This document shows positions 11,821 to 23,870 of a stretch of 64,000 nucleotides of DNA, piece by piece (position 1 is the first letter of the stretch; every line of letters begins with the position of its first letter). Under the pieces are notes generated by a model that saw only the letters and a list, made by a program, of their open reading frames with translations, made no database searches and was not told the origin of the DNA. This DNA comes from Camarhynchus parvulus (Eukaryota > Chordata > Aves > Passeriformes > Thraupidae). The position numbers were made by a program, and so were the translations under genes. The stretch lies in the NCBI RefSeq assembly GCF_901933205.1, contig NC_044573.1, forward strand, positions 29,819,493 through 29,883,492, given 5' to 3'.

Positions 11821-12260
11821 TGTCCTGGTTTCCACTGGAATTTTCTTCATAGTAGCTGGTACAGTGCTGTGCTTTGAATTTGGGATGAGAATAATGTTGA
11901 TAACACACTGATGTTTTAGATGTTGCTAAGCAGTGTTTACACAGAGTAAAGGGCTTTTCAGTTTCTCATCTCACCCCACCAGTGAGAAGGGCTGGAGGGC
12001 ACAATAAGCTGGGAGGGGACACAGCCAGGACAGCTGACCCCCACTGTCCAAAGGGGTGTTCCATACCTTATGGTGTCATGATCAGCATATAAACCAGGGG
12101 GAAACCGGTCAGGGGAAACTGGTCAGGGGCTGCGGCTCAGGAACTGGATGGCAAAACTTGGTTATTTCTCTCTCCTTTTTGCTATTTTCCTTTTTTTATG
12201 ATTTATTATTATTTTAATTATTAAACAGTTCTTAAACCCAGGAGTTTCCTTTCTTGGAGA
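11821..12260 (+). mobile_element. ERVL-type avian LTR, degenerate, 3' end lost
   Basis: The sequence starts TGTCCTGGTTTCC and follows the layout of a common avian ERVL-type LTR: a segment with GATGAGAATAATGTTGATAACA, then AGCTGGGAGGGGACACAGCCAGG, a TATA-like CATATAAA (12086-12093) and a poly(A)-signal-like ATTAAA before the 3' part. The expected 3' terminus is not recognisable after about 12260, and no target-site duplication is evident. Near the cap region it carries a 14-bp tandem duplication (GAAACCGGTCAGGG, then GAAACTGGTCAGGG, about 12111-12138). Orientation is plus, antisense to ZFAND3. The match is from memory of the family; the type is likely but the exact subfamily is unknown. Confidence 0.82.
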
Positions 12261-13027
12261 TCATGTTCTGCCTTACATGGTCTTAAGAGAATTGATCTCA
12301 GTTAGTAGGGGTTTTGGGACTATAATGTTATAAAATGGGAAACATTAATAACCATGTAAGTTATCATGTTTATCTATTTATCTTATTCCACAACATTAAT
12401 TTTATTTCTTAAAGCCAACAGTCCTTTCAAGAATGACTACAACAGACGGGTAAGAAAAAGGAGTTAATCCTAAATAAAAATTACTGGCATGTCTGTTAAG
12501 TATTTGTAATTTATCTATACAGCATGTGAAAGAGGGCTTTCACAGCCACGATACATTTTTAATCCCTTTGGCCACCTCAGCTATCTAGCTTCCTCACTTG
12601 ATGATCAATGCAAAGAAAAGGTACACCTAGGAGGCACTAAGTGTGAAAGTTAATTTCAAAGTAATACTGTGAAAAGTTTCCATTCATCTTACTTTAGTGT
12701 ACTTTAACACAGCAGCAAAAGTATTCCTGTCCTAATATCATAAGATGATAGAAAAATAATCTATTTATTTTATCCTGCCTGTACTGAATAGACAGGGACA
12801 GGAGTCACTGTTTTCATATGCTGTCATGCTGCTGCATATCTTTTCATTTCTGAATGCTGTGTTTTTTCCACGACTTGGAAGAAAATTCTCTTCAAAAGTA
12901 AACAGCATGAGTGATTAATGTATGAACTATGAAGATGCTTGCAAAACTTCTGTTTAGTTCAAAGCAAATACAGACTAAAATTCAAGGCATTTTTTTCACT
13001 GCAGTTTAGTAAAGCAATGATTTAGAC

Positions 13028-13051
13028 GTCTAGCACAGAAATGTGCTAGAC
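13028..13051. repeat. 10-bp inverted repeat with GAAA loop
   Basis: GTCTAGCACA and TGTGCTAGAC are perfect reverse complements separated by GAAA. On the plus strand this would be a 10-bp stem with a GNRA-type tetraloop; the ZFAND3 transcript would have UUUC as the loop instead. Confidence 0.93.
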
Positions 13052-13479
13052 TGTGACAGATAAAAATCAAGAAAGACTTTTTTACAAAAAAAAAATATTA
13101 CCAATTATTGTGTGCTAACAAGCTCTTATAAACCTTCCCAGGAACAGCTGAAGTTTTCAAACTCAGAGGCAAGGATCATCACAGCTATAGCTGACTTTTA
13201 ACAAACTTTTTGATGTATTGACCCCAAACCCATCTCTTTGGATTCTCCAACTAACTCAATTAATCTAAAATCATGGGATGTCTTCAGTGTAAAAGAAAGT
13301 TCAGGTGAACCATATCCACTATTTTTAATGAACAAGGAGGGCCTTGTAAAGCTGAGAAAGGCAATAGTGGAAATAAATCACAAAATTAGAGCAAGTCCTT
13401 AATTTTGTTTACTGCTATGACTATTATGATCCTTACCACTAGGAAGATTTTAATCTACAATAATCATAACACTTAGAGA

Positions 13480-13970
13480 AGGCTCCTAGGTAACCAGGAG
13501 GAGAGGAAACCAATCTGTCCATCCAGATAGATATGGGAGCACGGAACAGACAATCCAGCATGTCACAGAAGTAGGCAATAAGCTGAGGCAGTAAAAAGCC
13601 ATCACCATCCATCATCAGATCACAGTTTGGTGTCATCCCCCAGCCTCCATCAGCTCCTGCCACATCAGTGCCAGTCCCAGGCACTTCATCCTGTTTGTAA
13701 TTGCTGATGAGCAGCAATAAGGCCTCCATGCCTCAGCTCCCGTCCGTTCCACTTCAGCACCCACCTATTAGGTTGTAACTTTTATTTACAGCCTTGCTTG
13801 ATGTGCTGCTCTATTAGTGCAGCTGGAAACTGAGCAGAGGGAGGGGGAAGAGCATCCCTAATGGGCACTATTATTGCTAGGGCTGGGTGATTTACTATGC
13901 TGCTCAAAGGCTGTTCTATCATCACTTTCCTGTTGGTGAGAGAGCTCCAAGAAGGCTGGATTTCAACACA
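13480..13970. promoter_or_regulatory. Candidate conserved non-coding block in intron 4
   Basis: This stretch is clearly less AT-rich than its neighbours, lacks repeats I recognise, and contains motif-like elements such as TTTATTTACA (forkhead-type, about 13781-13790) and closely spaced AGCAATAAGG and GCAATAAG-like words. It looks like the kind of sequence that turns out conserved between vertebrates. I cannot compare genomes here, so this is only a candidate enhancer. Open frames within it (96 and 68 codons, minus strand) have no splice support or recognisable products. Confidence 0.2.
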
Positions 13971-15710
13971 ATGCCCTCCAGAAGTCAAACACTAAAGAAC
14001 ACCTTAATAGTCCCTTGAAACACCAATGAAAAACAGACCTCAAAGTTGGTTTAGTGCTATAAAGCCCTCTTCAGCAATCTTTTGTGTATTTTTTGCTCAG
14101 GAGCTTAACACTTTGGAGCAATTAAAAAAGAAAATCTAATTAGTGGTGTATGAGGTCCTTTTGTCCTTACTCAACACATAAAGATTGATTAAAGAAATGA
14201 TCATATCAATATAATGATCTCATGGTTTTAGCTCAGGTTCAAAATCTGTGTACTTCTATTTTCATAAACTGACCTTCCTACAACTCCTCAAAGGCTGTCC
14301 TCTCAATTGTGGAGGTTCAACCTCAATGTATTTGGATTCCTGGCACCGTAACAAGTAAGCACATATCTTAGTACAAGAACATCAATACATTCATAACTTC
14401 AAAAAGGACCACAGCCCTGTTTAAGCACTTTACTCAAGGAGTGAAATAATTATTTCCATCTTCTAGACTCAAATTTTAAACTAGAAAACACACAGAGAAG
14501 AGACATAGTCTCATCTTGTACAATATAAACACCATCACACCAATCTACAACAGATATTCGCATCAAATGTGAGCTATCTACACATATAACTATACAAAAT
14601 ATTACAGATGCACATCTCTGATGAACTGCTACTGAGAAATAAAGTACTTAAAACCTCACCAACTTTATGAATATAATGTATGAATTGATTGTATCATTAC
14701 CACATTTTATCTGCCTGTTTCTACCACCTTCTCTGCTGCACAATTAAAAGTTAAGTGAGCATACTCAGAGAGTTCCATCAATTTTTTCCAGGTTCCTTTA
14801 AGCTGCATAAAAATGTTATAAAATCTGGCTGTTTAGAGTTGTGTAGTAAATCATCATTAAAGTTGTACAGCAGAAAAACAAGAGTAATATGCTACTTGTT
14901 ACTGCAATTTCCCAACATGGGCACCTGATACAAATGGGATGTGGATGCCTGTACTAGAGGAAGCCTCCCAGTACCTGCCATCAATCATCACATTACCCAA
15001 CCATTAGGAAACAAATCAAAATGCATAATAAGCTATACACTGGGCCACACAGCCCCATCTTTCTGCCTACAAAATCTTCAGACTGCCAGTGCTCAGAAGC
15101 CTTTGAGGCATCATCCAAACTAATGATTGCAAGGCTTTATTCATTTTTTTCATTATAATCCCTGTCCTGTGGGTACACTGGAATAGAAATACTTTTACCA
15201 CAGCGATGATTCTGGTGAACAGAAGGAAAATCTCCACTATTTGGTGTCATAATACTACTTTTTATCAGAACAGCTCTTACAGCATGCAGGTTGACAAGTA
15301 CATTAGGTAAAATCTCTTTTTTCTCTATGAGAACTTCTCCTTTACCTTGGCAGATTTATTGTTTTGATCTTTCTTCAATTGTTACATTCATGCTGATAAA
15401 ATATGAAAGGTTTATCTCCTTCCTTAATATTCTGATGGAAACTTACATATAAAATAAGTAGGTCAATTTTCTAATTTTCTGTCTCAAATGCTGATCTAGG
15501 GAACTTTGGGGAAAAACTATGCTTGAAGGGTGAACAGAACTACACAGATAAAATCCAATGCAACATTTTTTCCTCAAAGCCCTTCCAAGCATAAGAAACA
15601 TAGGATACTTAAAGAAAATAGGCTTATAAACAATGTGTAGTGTTGACAAATACTACTTGCATCATTTAAGTAGCTTCTTGGGAAGGTGAAGTGATTCTAG
15701 TGTGAAAGAA

Positions 15711-15795
15711 TGTGCTGGTTTTGGCTGGGATAGAGTTAATTTTCTTCACAGTAGATAATGGGGCTGTGTTTTGGCCTTGTGGTTAAACCCTGACA
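15711..15795 (+). mobile_element. ERVL-type LTR remnant with large internal deletion
   Basis: The first ~60 bases (TGTGCTGGTTTTGGCTGGGA, then TAGAGTTAATTTTCTTC) match the 5' end of the same avian LTR type seen at 11821. They run straight into GGTTAAACCCTGACA, which resembles the 3' terminus of that LTR as I remember it. That would make this an 85-bp element from which most of the LTR has been deleted, keeping both ends. No clear target-site duplication flanks it (AAGAA left, AATGT right). The 5' part is a secure call; the 3' end is less so. Confidence 0.7.
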
Positions 15796-17664
15796 AATGT
15801 TCACCTACACAGTATGCTGCTCATGCCTGAAGATGTCACAGCATTTCTGGGTAATATTTTGTAGCCAATGTTTTCTTGTCAATTCCCATGACAACATGGT
15901 AATCTATTTTAAAGATGAAAGTTTGCTGAAAATTCAAGATCTGGAGAAGAAGAATAACTCCTGGTACCAGGTTTATTTGTGTAAGGGACTATAAAGATAA
16001 TATGTAGATTACTGAGCAAATAATGTAAGAACCACAGGGGAAATTGAGGTAATTCAAAAACAGTAGATTTAGCTGACTGAAGATTAAAGTTGTAGTATCA
16101 AATTAAGGCTATCTCCTCCTTTTCTCGCAAAACACACTAAATGAAAAACATACAAGCATGTACAGACCAAACAAGAGCACAAACTAAAAATAAAAGAACT
16201 ACTGAGTGAAGTTAGCCAAGTCATTTTTCAGTATGTCTTGTGCTTTCATCCGCTTTTCTCCAAGGAGCTTTTACTGGTGCCATTTCACACTCCAAATAAT
16301 GAACTTACATTTCTTTTTGCTAAGCACGCACACACAAAAATTTCCAACAGTACTCTCAGTTTACTGCATCTGTAGCACCACAGCAAGCTTTTCAATTACT
16401 CTGCCATGAAAACCAGCTAAACATTAAAACAGCTAACATATAAAGAAAATACAATTTAGAAATACCGTGAGCAAAGCAGATTCGTTTTCAAGGGATAGAG
16501 TGGCAAACATTCCATCTTGTTTAGATACACATCCATGGCTACTCAGGAAAGAAAATCGAGTCTCCCTGTTTTGAAGAACTATCTTCCAGTTCCAAACTCA
16601 GTTCTTTGGCAAAAAACACTCACTGTCATAGATTATCATGTGCTACTTGAGAAGTCTGCCTCTGCAGCAAGAGCAAACTAATGAAGCTTCTCTGTAAACC
16701 TTCCTTCACTGCAGAACAAGCCAACTTGTATCACCACACATCTGCTGCAAGCTAACAACACTCACCTATGGAACAACTACAGCTCAGCTCAAACAGTAAC
16801 TAGAAAGACATTTTCAAAGAATGACTTCAGAGGAAACTTCCCTTGAATTCATTAAAGAGCAAGGGCCCTTACTCAAACTGGAATACCCTTCCTTTCTGCA
16901 CATAAATGCAAATATAGGCAAAAATTATTTTGGAAACACCGACTGAGAGAACATTACCACCACCTACACACCCGCCGCTCCCCAGGAGATTATGGCTTCC
17001 AAGAGTGGTCCTGGTGGAAAGAATCGTGTGAGTTCTCCTTAATCCACACAAAACCAAAGCCTGCAGAAGACTCGAGCCAGCGCAGGTAACTTGGCTGCCT
17101 GACTGAATGAGTGCAGGTGTGGTTCTTCAGGACAGATCTGATTCAGAAGCAGTGACTTCAGCCTGGCAATGACCTAACAAGTCACTCCTAATACCAGCTC
17201 TGTGAGACATTATCCATCTACATCCTGCATATAGAAATAAAGGCATCAAAAGGACCCAAAGCAGGTAAAATTTAGTCTCAAAGCAAAGATCAGCTGTCTA
17301 TACTGCATCTTCAATCAGGGAAAGTCAATGTACTCAGAACAGTTTTCTACTCAATACTTTGCATTTCAAGGGCAGGATTCCCAGAACACTGGCACAATCA
17401 TTAGACTTGAACTGATTACTCCTGTACGTCTTGTTTTTACAAAGACTAACTGAAAACAGAATGTATTTATAGAATTATGTTTAACAGGATTCTCAGATGA
17501 ACTATCTGGCATACTAATCCTTTTATATGTACATTTCTGTCAGCAAAGTAACAATATTTATTTTCATTTGGCATTTGCCAGGTATGGTTATTACCCTTTT
17601 CTTTTAAACTATAACTGCTAAATATAATGCAAAACCTAATTTCTTTATCCCACAAAACACATAC

Positions 17665-17730
17665 CTGAGTCACAAGATCTTTTGGTTGGTGTGGTTAACG
17701 AGGCATGAGCTGTACCTGTGCATGGCCCAC
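17665..17730 (-). CDS. ZFAND3: ZFAND3 internal exon 4 (66-nt linker microexon-like)
   Basis: This short internal exon of ZFAND3 encodes 22 residues of the linker between the A20-type and AN1 fingers. On the minus strand the acceptor is a good polypyrimidine tract (CTTCTCTGTTTCCAG) and the donor is CAG followed by GTATGT. Taking one base from exon 3, the frame begins Cys-Gly-Pro-Cys and continues through TAHASLTTPTKRSC before ending in phase 1. This matches the mammalian linker (GPCTDTAHVSLITPTKRSC, from memory) with a few substitutions. The joins to exon 3 (GAA T|GT GGG) and exon 5 (TCA G|AT TCA) are both in frame, which is the main proof that it is a real exon. It is only 66 nt and a multiple of three, so inclusion or skipping would not change the frame. 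No known domain covers it; it is Ser/Thr/Pro-rich and likely disordered. Confidence 0.94.
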
Positions 17731-20700
17731 CTGGAAACAGAGAAGATTGTATGTCTCAAAACACCACCTATATTTAACATTTACAACCACATCAAGATTA
17801 TACTTAAGAACATAAAAAACATGGAGGAGCACTTGTCTTTGGAGAGCACATATGGAAGTAGTTCTACTCAGTACTTTTTTCCCAGTTGAATGTGAATGTC
17901 TGGTGGTAAAAAAAAAAGATGAAAAGTTGGGACAAAGTTACACTTTTAAAATATACTTTATAAATATTTCAAGAGGCATTTTTAGGAAAATATACACCGT
18001 AATTGCAATGCTAGAAATGTATTTAAGTGACCCACAAGTGACACAAGGGACAAAGTGATCACTTCTCTGATATCAAATCTTGCTACTGACTCCAGTGAGA
18101 TAACAACTTTGCCTCTGATCTTGTTCTCATTATGTGTTCTAAGTGTGGCACAAGTATATGCTAACAAGCTCTTTTCCATGTTTAAGGTTCTTCAGCTCTG
18201 GACTCTTGCCCACTCATCTGGTATCTGCTTGGTAGCAAATTGCTTTCTGCCTTTTTCTTAACATGCATCATCTTTGAGGAGTTCTCCAGAGATCTTGTTA
18301 AAATAGCAACCAATTGAATGTACACAATGACTTGCAGGAAAAATAAATAAATAAAAATAAACTCCATGCAGAGAAGCCAAGACAAATTGACAGTAGCACT
18401 GCCAATGTTAATACACATCATAGCTTTGAAAATTGAATATTATAAATGGGAAGATGGTAGAGAGCCTGAAATTGAGTTAGACCTACTAGAGTTTGGCTAT
18501 CAAAATACCAATAATCAAGTTTGCACTAAATGGCTGGTGATATAGTAATACTTGCTGGCAATACAACAGAGGTTAGTATAACAGGATAACCTTTAACATT
18601 AAGTCTTCATGCACTGAAAAATACTAAAAATACTTCTTCCCTTTTTTTCCTCCCCCAGTCTTTGCACATCTGGAAAGCAGCAGTGCGACTGTGGAAATGC
18701 TTTTACCTTTTCAAGTATTTTCAAGGCTGGCTTGTTAGTAAAGTGTTTCTTTCTGCTGCTCTCTATGATGCTCCCCCTTGAAGCTTTCCTTTATTTCTCT
18801 TTTTCACGAAGTTTCAGGTCTCAGGAATTTTGTCTACCTTGAAATACTCATAGCATTGTAACTCTTAAAAAAAATAAATCTGCAGTTGAGGGGGAAAAAC
18901 ATGAGTAACTTTCTTCGTTGCATTTGATTTCAATGAAGTCCACTTGGGAACAGAGTTTTACACTCAATTTTCTAGAGAAGGACCAATAAACTTGATGAGT
19001 TTATTGTTCTCCCAACAAGTTCCTCCAGCAACACACACCATTTCACACCTGTGCGATGGGCAATCTTTCAATGGGTGGTTACAATGGCTAAGAAGCCAAT
19101 TCTTGGCCTGCAGGCCAACACTGAGGGCACTCATCAGGGCCTGTCAGTGGTTAAGGGAACCTGCAGGATATGGGAAACTATTGAACCTGACATAAGAAAT
19201 TGCTGCTTGTGACAGGCAACAGGATAGCTGGCAGATGTTACAGACAGTGATGCAAGGCACTGCTGGATTCTCCAGGCTGGCAAGGAGGGAGCTGGTGAGA
19301 AATGGCTGAACTGCACAGGTAAGGGGAGGAGAGTGGTGGGGACTCTATGCAGGGTCAAGTCACATATGAGAAGAGACAAGCTTGCTTTTGCAGTGAGGAG
19401 GACTGGGAGTCCTGGAGTGGGTCCTTTCCTAGGCAAAAATAAAGCATCCTGGGTGGATGGATGGATCAAGCATCCTGGTATCACCAAAGTGGTATTGGCT
19501 TCAAGCCTGACAGGATTGGCAAGCAACAACCTCTTCTCAACAACCAGAAATGGTCAAGTAAGCAGAAATAATTTTTACACCATAATATTTTCAATTTTTT
19601 TATATTCTGGCCTAGAAAAAGTTAACTTGATCTATGTTAGTACTACTGTTGCAAAAGGCTCAAAAGATGCTTAGTGTAGGGGTTGGTGCATTTGGGGAAG
19701 AAAATCAATACTGAAACAGAATCCTTACCAAGTTTTCTAGTGAAACCTTCTGCATATTCAAAAAACCCACAGAGCAGGTCTGTTAAGTCAGTCTCTACTT
19801 TCAGACACCAAGTATTTGATTTCAATATAAAATGTGTGTAAGCAATAAATTCAACAGGGTACAGAATTTCAATGAACTGACTTTAGATGCAGCTGCCTCT
19901 TAAAATGCAGCAGCTCTTCTGTAGATAATTTTAGTTACATTCTCCCAGTTTTCACTGAATAGACAGTGAGAGGCATCATCACTGTGGACTAACAAATAAG
20001 ACTAATCCTTTCAATTATTGCAAAGTAAATATTTACAGTAGCTGATACTTTCAGCATCCAGCCAAATGTAAGAACTTTATTTCTCACTCTCTAAAATACA
20101 ATAAGTTGGTATGCATTCTGCACTTGCCTTTGTCAGAGTTTTCCTGTTATTTATTCTTCCCTCATTAGGTATGGCTTCCATACAGCTTTGATTTGTATAG
20201 CACAGCACCAGAGTTTCAACAAAGAGTATCCTGGGATTTGCATGCATGTACACTAGTGCCTAATAACCAGTGAAGGCAGCACGTACTTTGCTGCATTTCC
20301 TTCTGCTACTCCTTTTGTTCCACCATTAAAAATGTAATGCATAATTCAGTGCTGTGGGCTTGGCTGTGCAGCTCTATGTGGAAGTCACTACATGGAATCT
20401 TTTGGTACATATAACTGCGCTAATTCCAGCATCGTTGTACTGTTTGAAACAGGACAGTATATTTCTCACAGCTTTGATAAAAATTCTGTGTGTGAAAAAG
20501 AAAAGGGAAGTCATAACAATAGGACACCAGTCTATCTTGACTATTCACAAAGGTAGGCTTATAACTTTGCATGATTCAAGATATATCTGCATTTTCATTG
20601 TTAAAAAAGTAAATTTTTCAAGGTTATTTAACTGTGCTATATAAAACACTTCAGTGCACAGTGAAAGGCCACACATGTCTAGCTTCTAACATAACCCACA

Positions 20701-23700
20701 AGGCTGTAGAGCTCTTTTTGCTCAACACAAACAAGACATTAAAATGGGAGAAAAGAAGTATCTTTCAACTCTGTATCCAATTAACAGGTAACACAACAGC
20801 TACTGCTCGTATTTTTTCCAGTGTATGGTTTCTGACATTTGCAACTCCTCTTTCAAACAAAAGCAGTGACTGCCTAGGGATAATGTAATCTCAAGAGAAG
20901 ATTATTATAAATGAAAAAAATACTAAAAACTACTCAATAAATTAGAAGAATTGTGAGAATTTTGAGAATCCTCAAGTTTGCAAATTCAAACATAGAATTA
21001 ACAAAGGAAAAAACAAGAAAACTTAAACCTTATCATATATTAATACAACAGATCTTGTTAATGTAGTACACTATGTTTTTGGCTTCTGATATCCACAGCT
21101 TTCCATAACTTACTGTTAGCTGTACTCAAAATATATTGATTAGAAAAACAGATTCAAACCTAATTTCTCTAATTATCCAAAGTAGTAAAATTTTATATAT
21201 TGCTTCTATTTCTATTGATACATTAATATTACTATTATTGACTATTCTAGACTAAATTCTAAACTCTGTATGTTTAAATTGTCTTTTAGAATGCCCTTCT
21301 GCATTGTCCATCTCCCTTCCTAAACTATGTTAACTGCAGCCAAGCAGTATTTGTCCTGAGGACATCTCTGAGTCAGGGCAACTTGCTATTTTCCCTTCCT
21401 GAACTCTGTAAAGTGAAGTGACTCCACTCAGTCAGAGCCTTCTATTCTGGAAAAAAAGCTCAACACTAGGGTCTTCAACCCCCTCTTCTTTGGCTGTTTG
21501 GAGAAGCGCTAAGTTTGAGCCCAGAGGACACACATCAGGTGGGTTTGAACAGCACTCAGAAGCACATTGTGCAGAGAAACAGATGCAGAATGGAGCAAAA
21601 CTAAGTTAACACATGAGTAAAAAGTCTAAATTACAGTAATACATTGAAACTATTTCAGATGCCACAAAAACTGCAAGCCAAACATGAAAAATACTGAACC
21701 TCAGTAATATTTGATCATGGTAATGTAAAGACAGAGGAACTCCTCTTTGAACTTTTGGTACTGTGATGGTTCCTCCCCAGATAAGCCCCACTGACTCCTT
21801 GAATGCAACAGGCTGGCAGAAGGTAATACTTAAGAGCTGAATTTCCTTGGAGAGAAGTGTTCTAGCCAGGACAGGAACAATTTCATGCCTATTTGCAATA
21901 CAGGAAAGAACCCACCTTGGGAAACCAGTACAAACCAGCAACCTAGTTGTACATTTCCTGAACTGGGAGAGACATAATCTAATTAATCTACACAACTGAG
22001 TATGAAGACAGTAATTGATTACAAACACCAATACATACGCAAAAGGAAACATAAATTTCTAAGTTCAGTCTGCACGGACAGGCTATGCTATCTTTAAGGA
22101 AAAAAGGCAGAAGAACTTTATAACACTTAAGAAATGCTTATTTGCTGCAGAATGAGTAAGATGCATGATCATCTAAGTGATGTCATTACTACATAGATAA
22201 GAAGATAATATCACATAAAAATGTTTTCTTTTTAAAATCTAATTTTACAAATCAGCCTTTAGGTACTTTTGTGGATTTTTTTCTGCATGAAGCTTTTGAA
22301 CAAGGAAATAAAACCTGGACTGCTTTGTTGCTGAATAGATGGTAAATTTAACAACTATAAGGAAGTAAAGGGAGACCGGATTCAGATTCCACCTTCTCCC
22401 CTACTATTGTCTCACTGGGTAAACTGTTTTTCCTCAGTAACAAATGCTATATTCTCCCACTTTGTAGGTGTAAGTTGAACTGTACAATGTGCTTTTGAAA
22501 CCAGCAGTTAAATCACATTTTTATAAACAATTTTATTGAACCTTAATAGCTGTGCAGCTCTAACCCACATTTTTCCAATGTGACTGTGTTTCTGTTTTGT
22601 GTTCCATGGGGTCCTTTCACGCTAATAAATGGGACCCTAGGATACACGGTCTACTCTGCATGTGAAGTGACTATAAATCAGAAGGAATAATTAACAGTGG
22701 TATAACATCCCTGGTCTTCATTATGTTTCAAAATTATCATGCCACAGATGTGGAAAGATGTGCTCATTTAATAAATCTTTGTGCCAGACCTTTGTTTGTC
22801 AGAAAATACAGATATGTTCTTTATATGAAACTGAGACTGTATGGAATAGATGGAAACTTACAGAAATATCTTCACTAAAGAAAAGATGATGATGACACTT
22901 CTTATTCAAATTTCTAACTGCCTTTATGTCTCCTACTGGCACCTAACATGGGTGGCATTTCTCAAAAGAAATAGCGCCTCAATTCAATATGGTTTTACAT
23001 TTGATAGCATTCTTACATATTCCCTTAAGAAAACTGCTTGCATTGCTATTGAAATATATGTATTTTGTGACAAATATTTTAAAAAAATCAGATTCAGTGA
23101 TAATCAAATTTAAAAACCGAGTTAGTTAATTTTAACATTAAAAACAGTACCAAAAGACTATTTGTAAATACGTTCTAATGAAAACAAGGCTAAAAATAAA
23201 AAATCCTAGACAATGTAAAACAACTTTTACTGTTATCTAATTTAATAAAAGCAAAAGCCTGAGAAAATAGCTAGTTCTTGTTCTGTGGCATAGAAACCCA
23301 AAAATGCCTATAACATCAAAAACCAGACAGGTGCATATCTTGTATTAGAGATGTGTCCACTCTTGCTTTGATACAAGACACAAAATTGACTACAATGAGA
23401 AAGAACCCATGACAGTCTTGTGAGTTGATAAAGAAAATTAGAATTATTCACCATCACCCAGTTGCAGGTTTCTCAGTTATGTTTGGGAATAAGTTTAATT
23501 TAATACTGGGTCACGTGGGTCAGGCAGGCTTTACTGTAGCCCAGCACATTTTTACCAGTTACTGCATTCTTTTGAATCAGAGAAAAACACAGAAATCAGC
23601 ATTATTGAGAATAAATCAGGTTAGCAACAAAGCAAATTACCTTCTACAATGATGTGTGACAAGCAAGACAAAAACAGGCAGCTAGCTTGGTCTGTTTATA

Positions 23701-23789
23701 CATTTACCAGTTACAGAAGTGGGTATGCATGTGACCGTCAGTCAGAGATGAGCCAGAGAACAAAGCTCCCCACTGACTGAATTAGGGAG

Positions 23790-23870
23790 AAAAAACAAAA
23801 CCCAAACCCAAAACAAAACAAAAACACAGACCCCACCCCCCAGAAAAAAACCTGAAAAAACTCAAAACAA
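23790..23870. repeat. A/C-rich low-complexity tract
   Basis: The tract alternates A-runs and C-runs (AAAACAAAACCCAAACCC, ACCCCACCCCCCAG) with very few G or T. It is the source of a spurious hydrophobic, Phe-rich open frame on the minus strand (23738-24112). Confidence 0.85.

Larger units (their letters stand above)
638..17664 (-). other. ZFAND3: ZFAND3 intron 4 (about 17.0 kb)
   Basis: This intron lies between exon 4 (donor GTATGT at 17664-17659) and exon 5 (acceptor AG at 639-638). It contains two CR1 3'-end fragments (6185-6362 plus strand, 10878-11095 minus strand), a solo LTR with target-site duplication (9736-10134), an ERVL-type LTR (11821-~12260), a shortened LTR of the same type (15711-15795), a 24-bp palindrome (8797-8820), a hairpin (13028-13051), an 18-bp tandem duplication (714-749) and an A/C-rich tract (5881-5938). 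A less AT-rich block at about 13480-13970 stands out from its surroundings. The remaining stretches are ordinary AT-rich intron in which I recognise nothing; the scattered open frames of 60-130 codons are unrelated to known proteins as far as I can tell. Confidence 0.9.

Noticed and set aside
19134..19674. Overlapping open frames of 131 codons (minus) and 113 codons (plus)
   Set aside because: These are frames on opposite strands of the same stretch, with no recognisable similarity to a known protein or retroviral segment.
21606..22052. 148-codon minus-strand open frame
   Set aside because: I recognise no domain or family and no promoter or splice support. It lies mid-intron in the sense direction of ZFAND3 and is best explained as a chance ORF.
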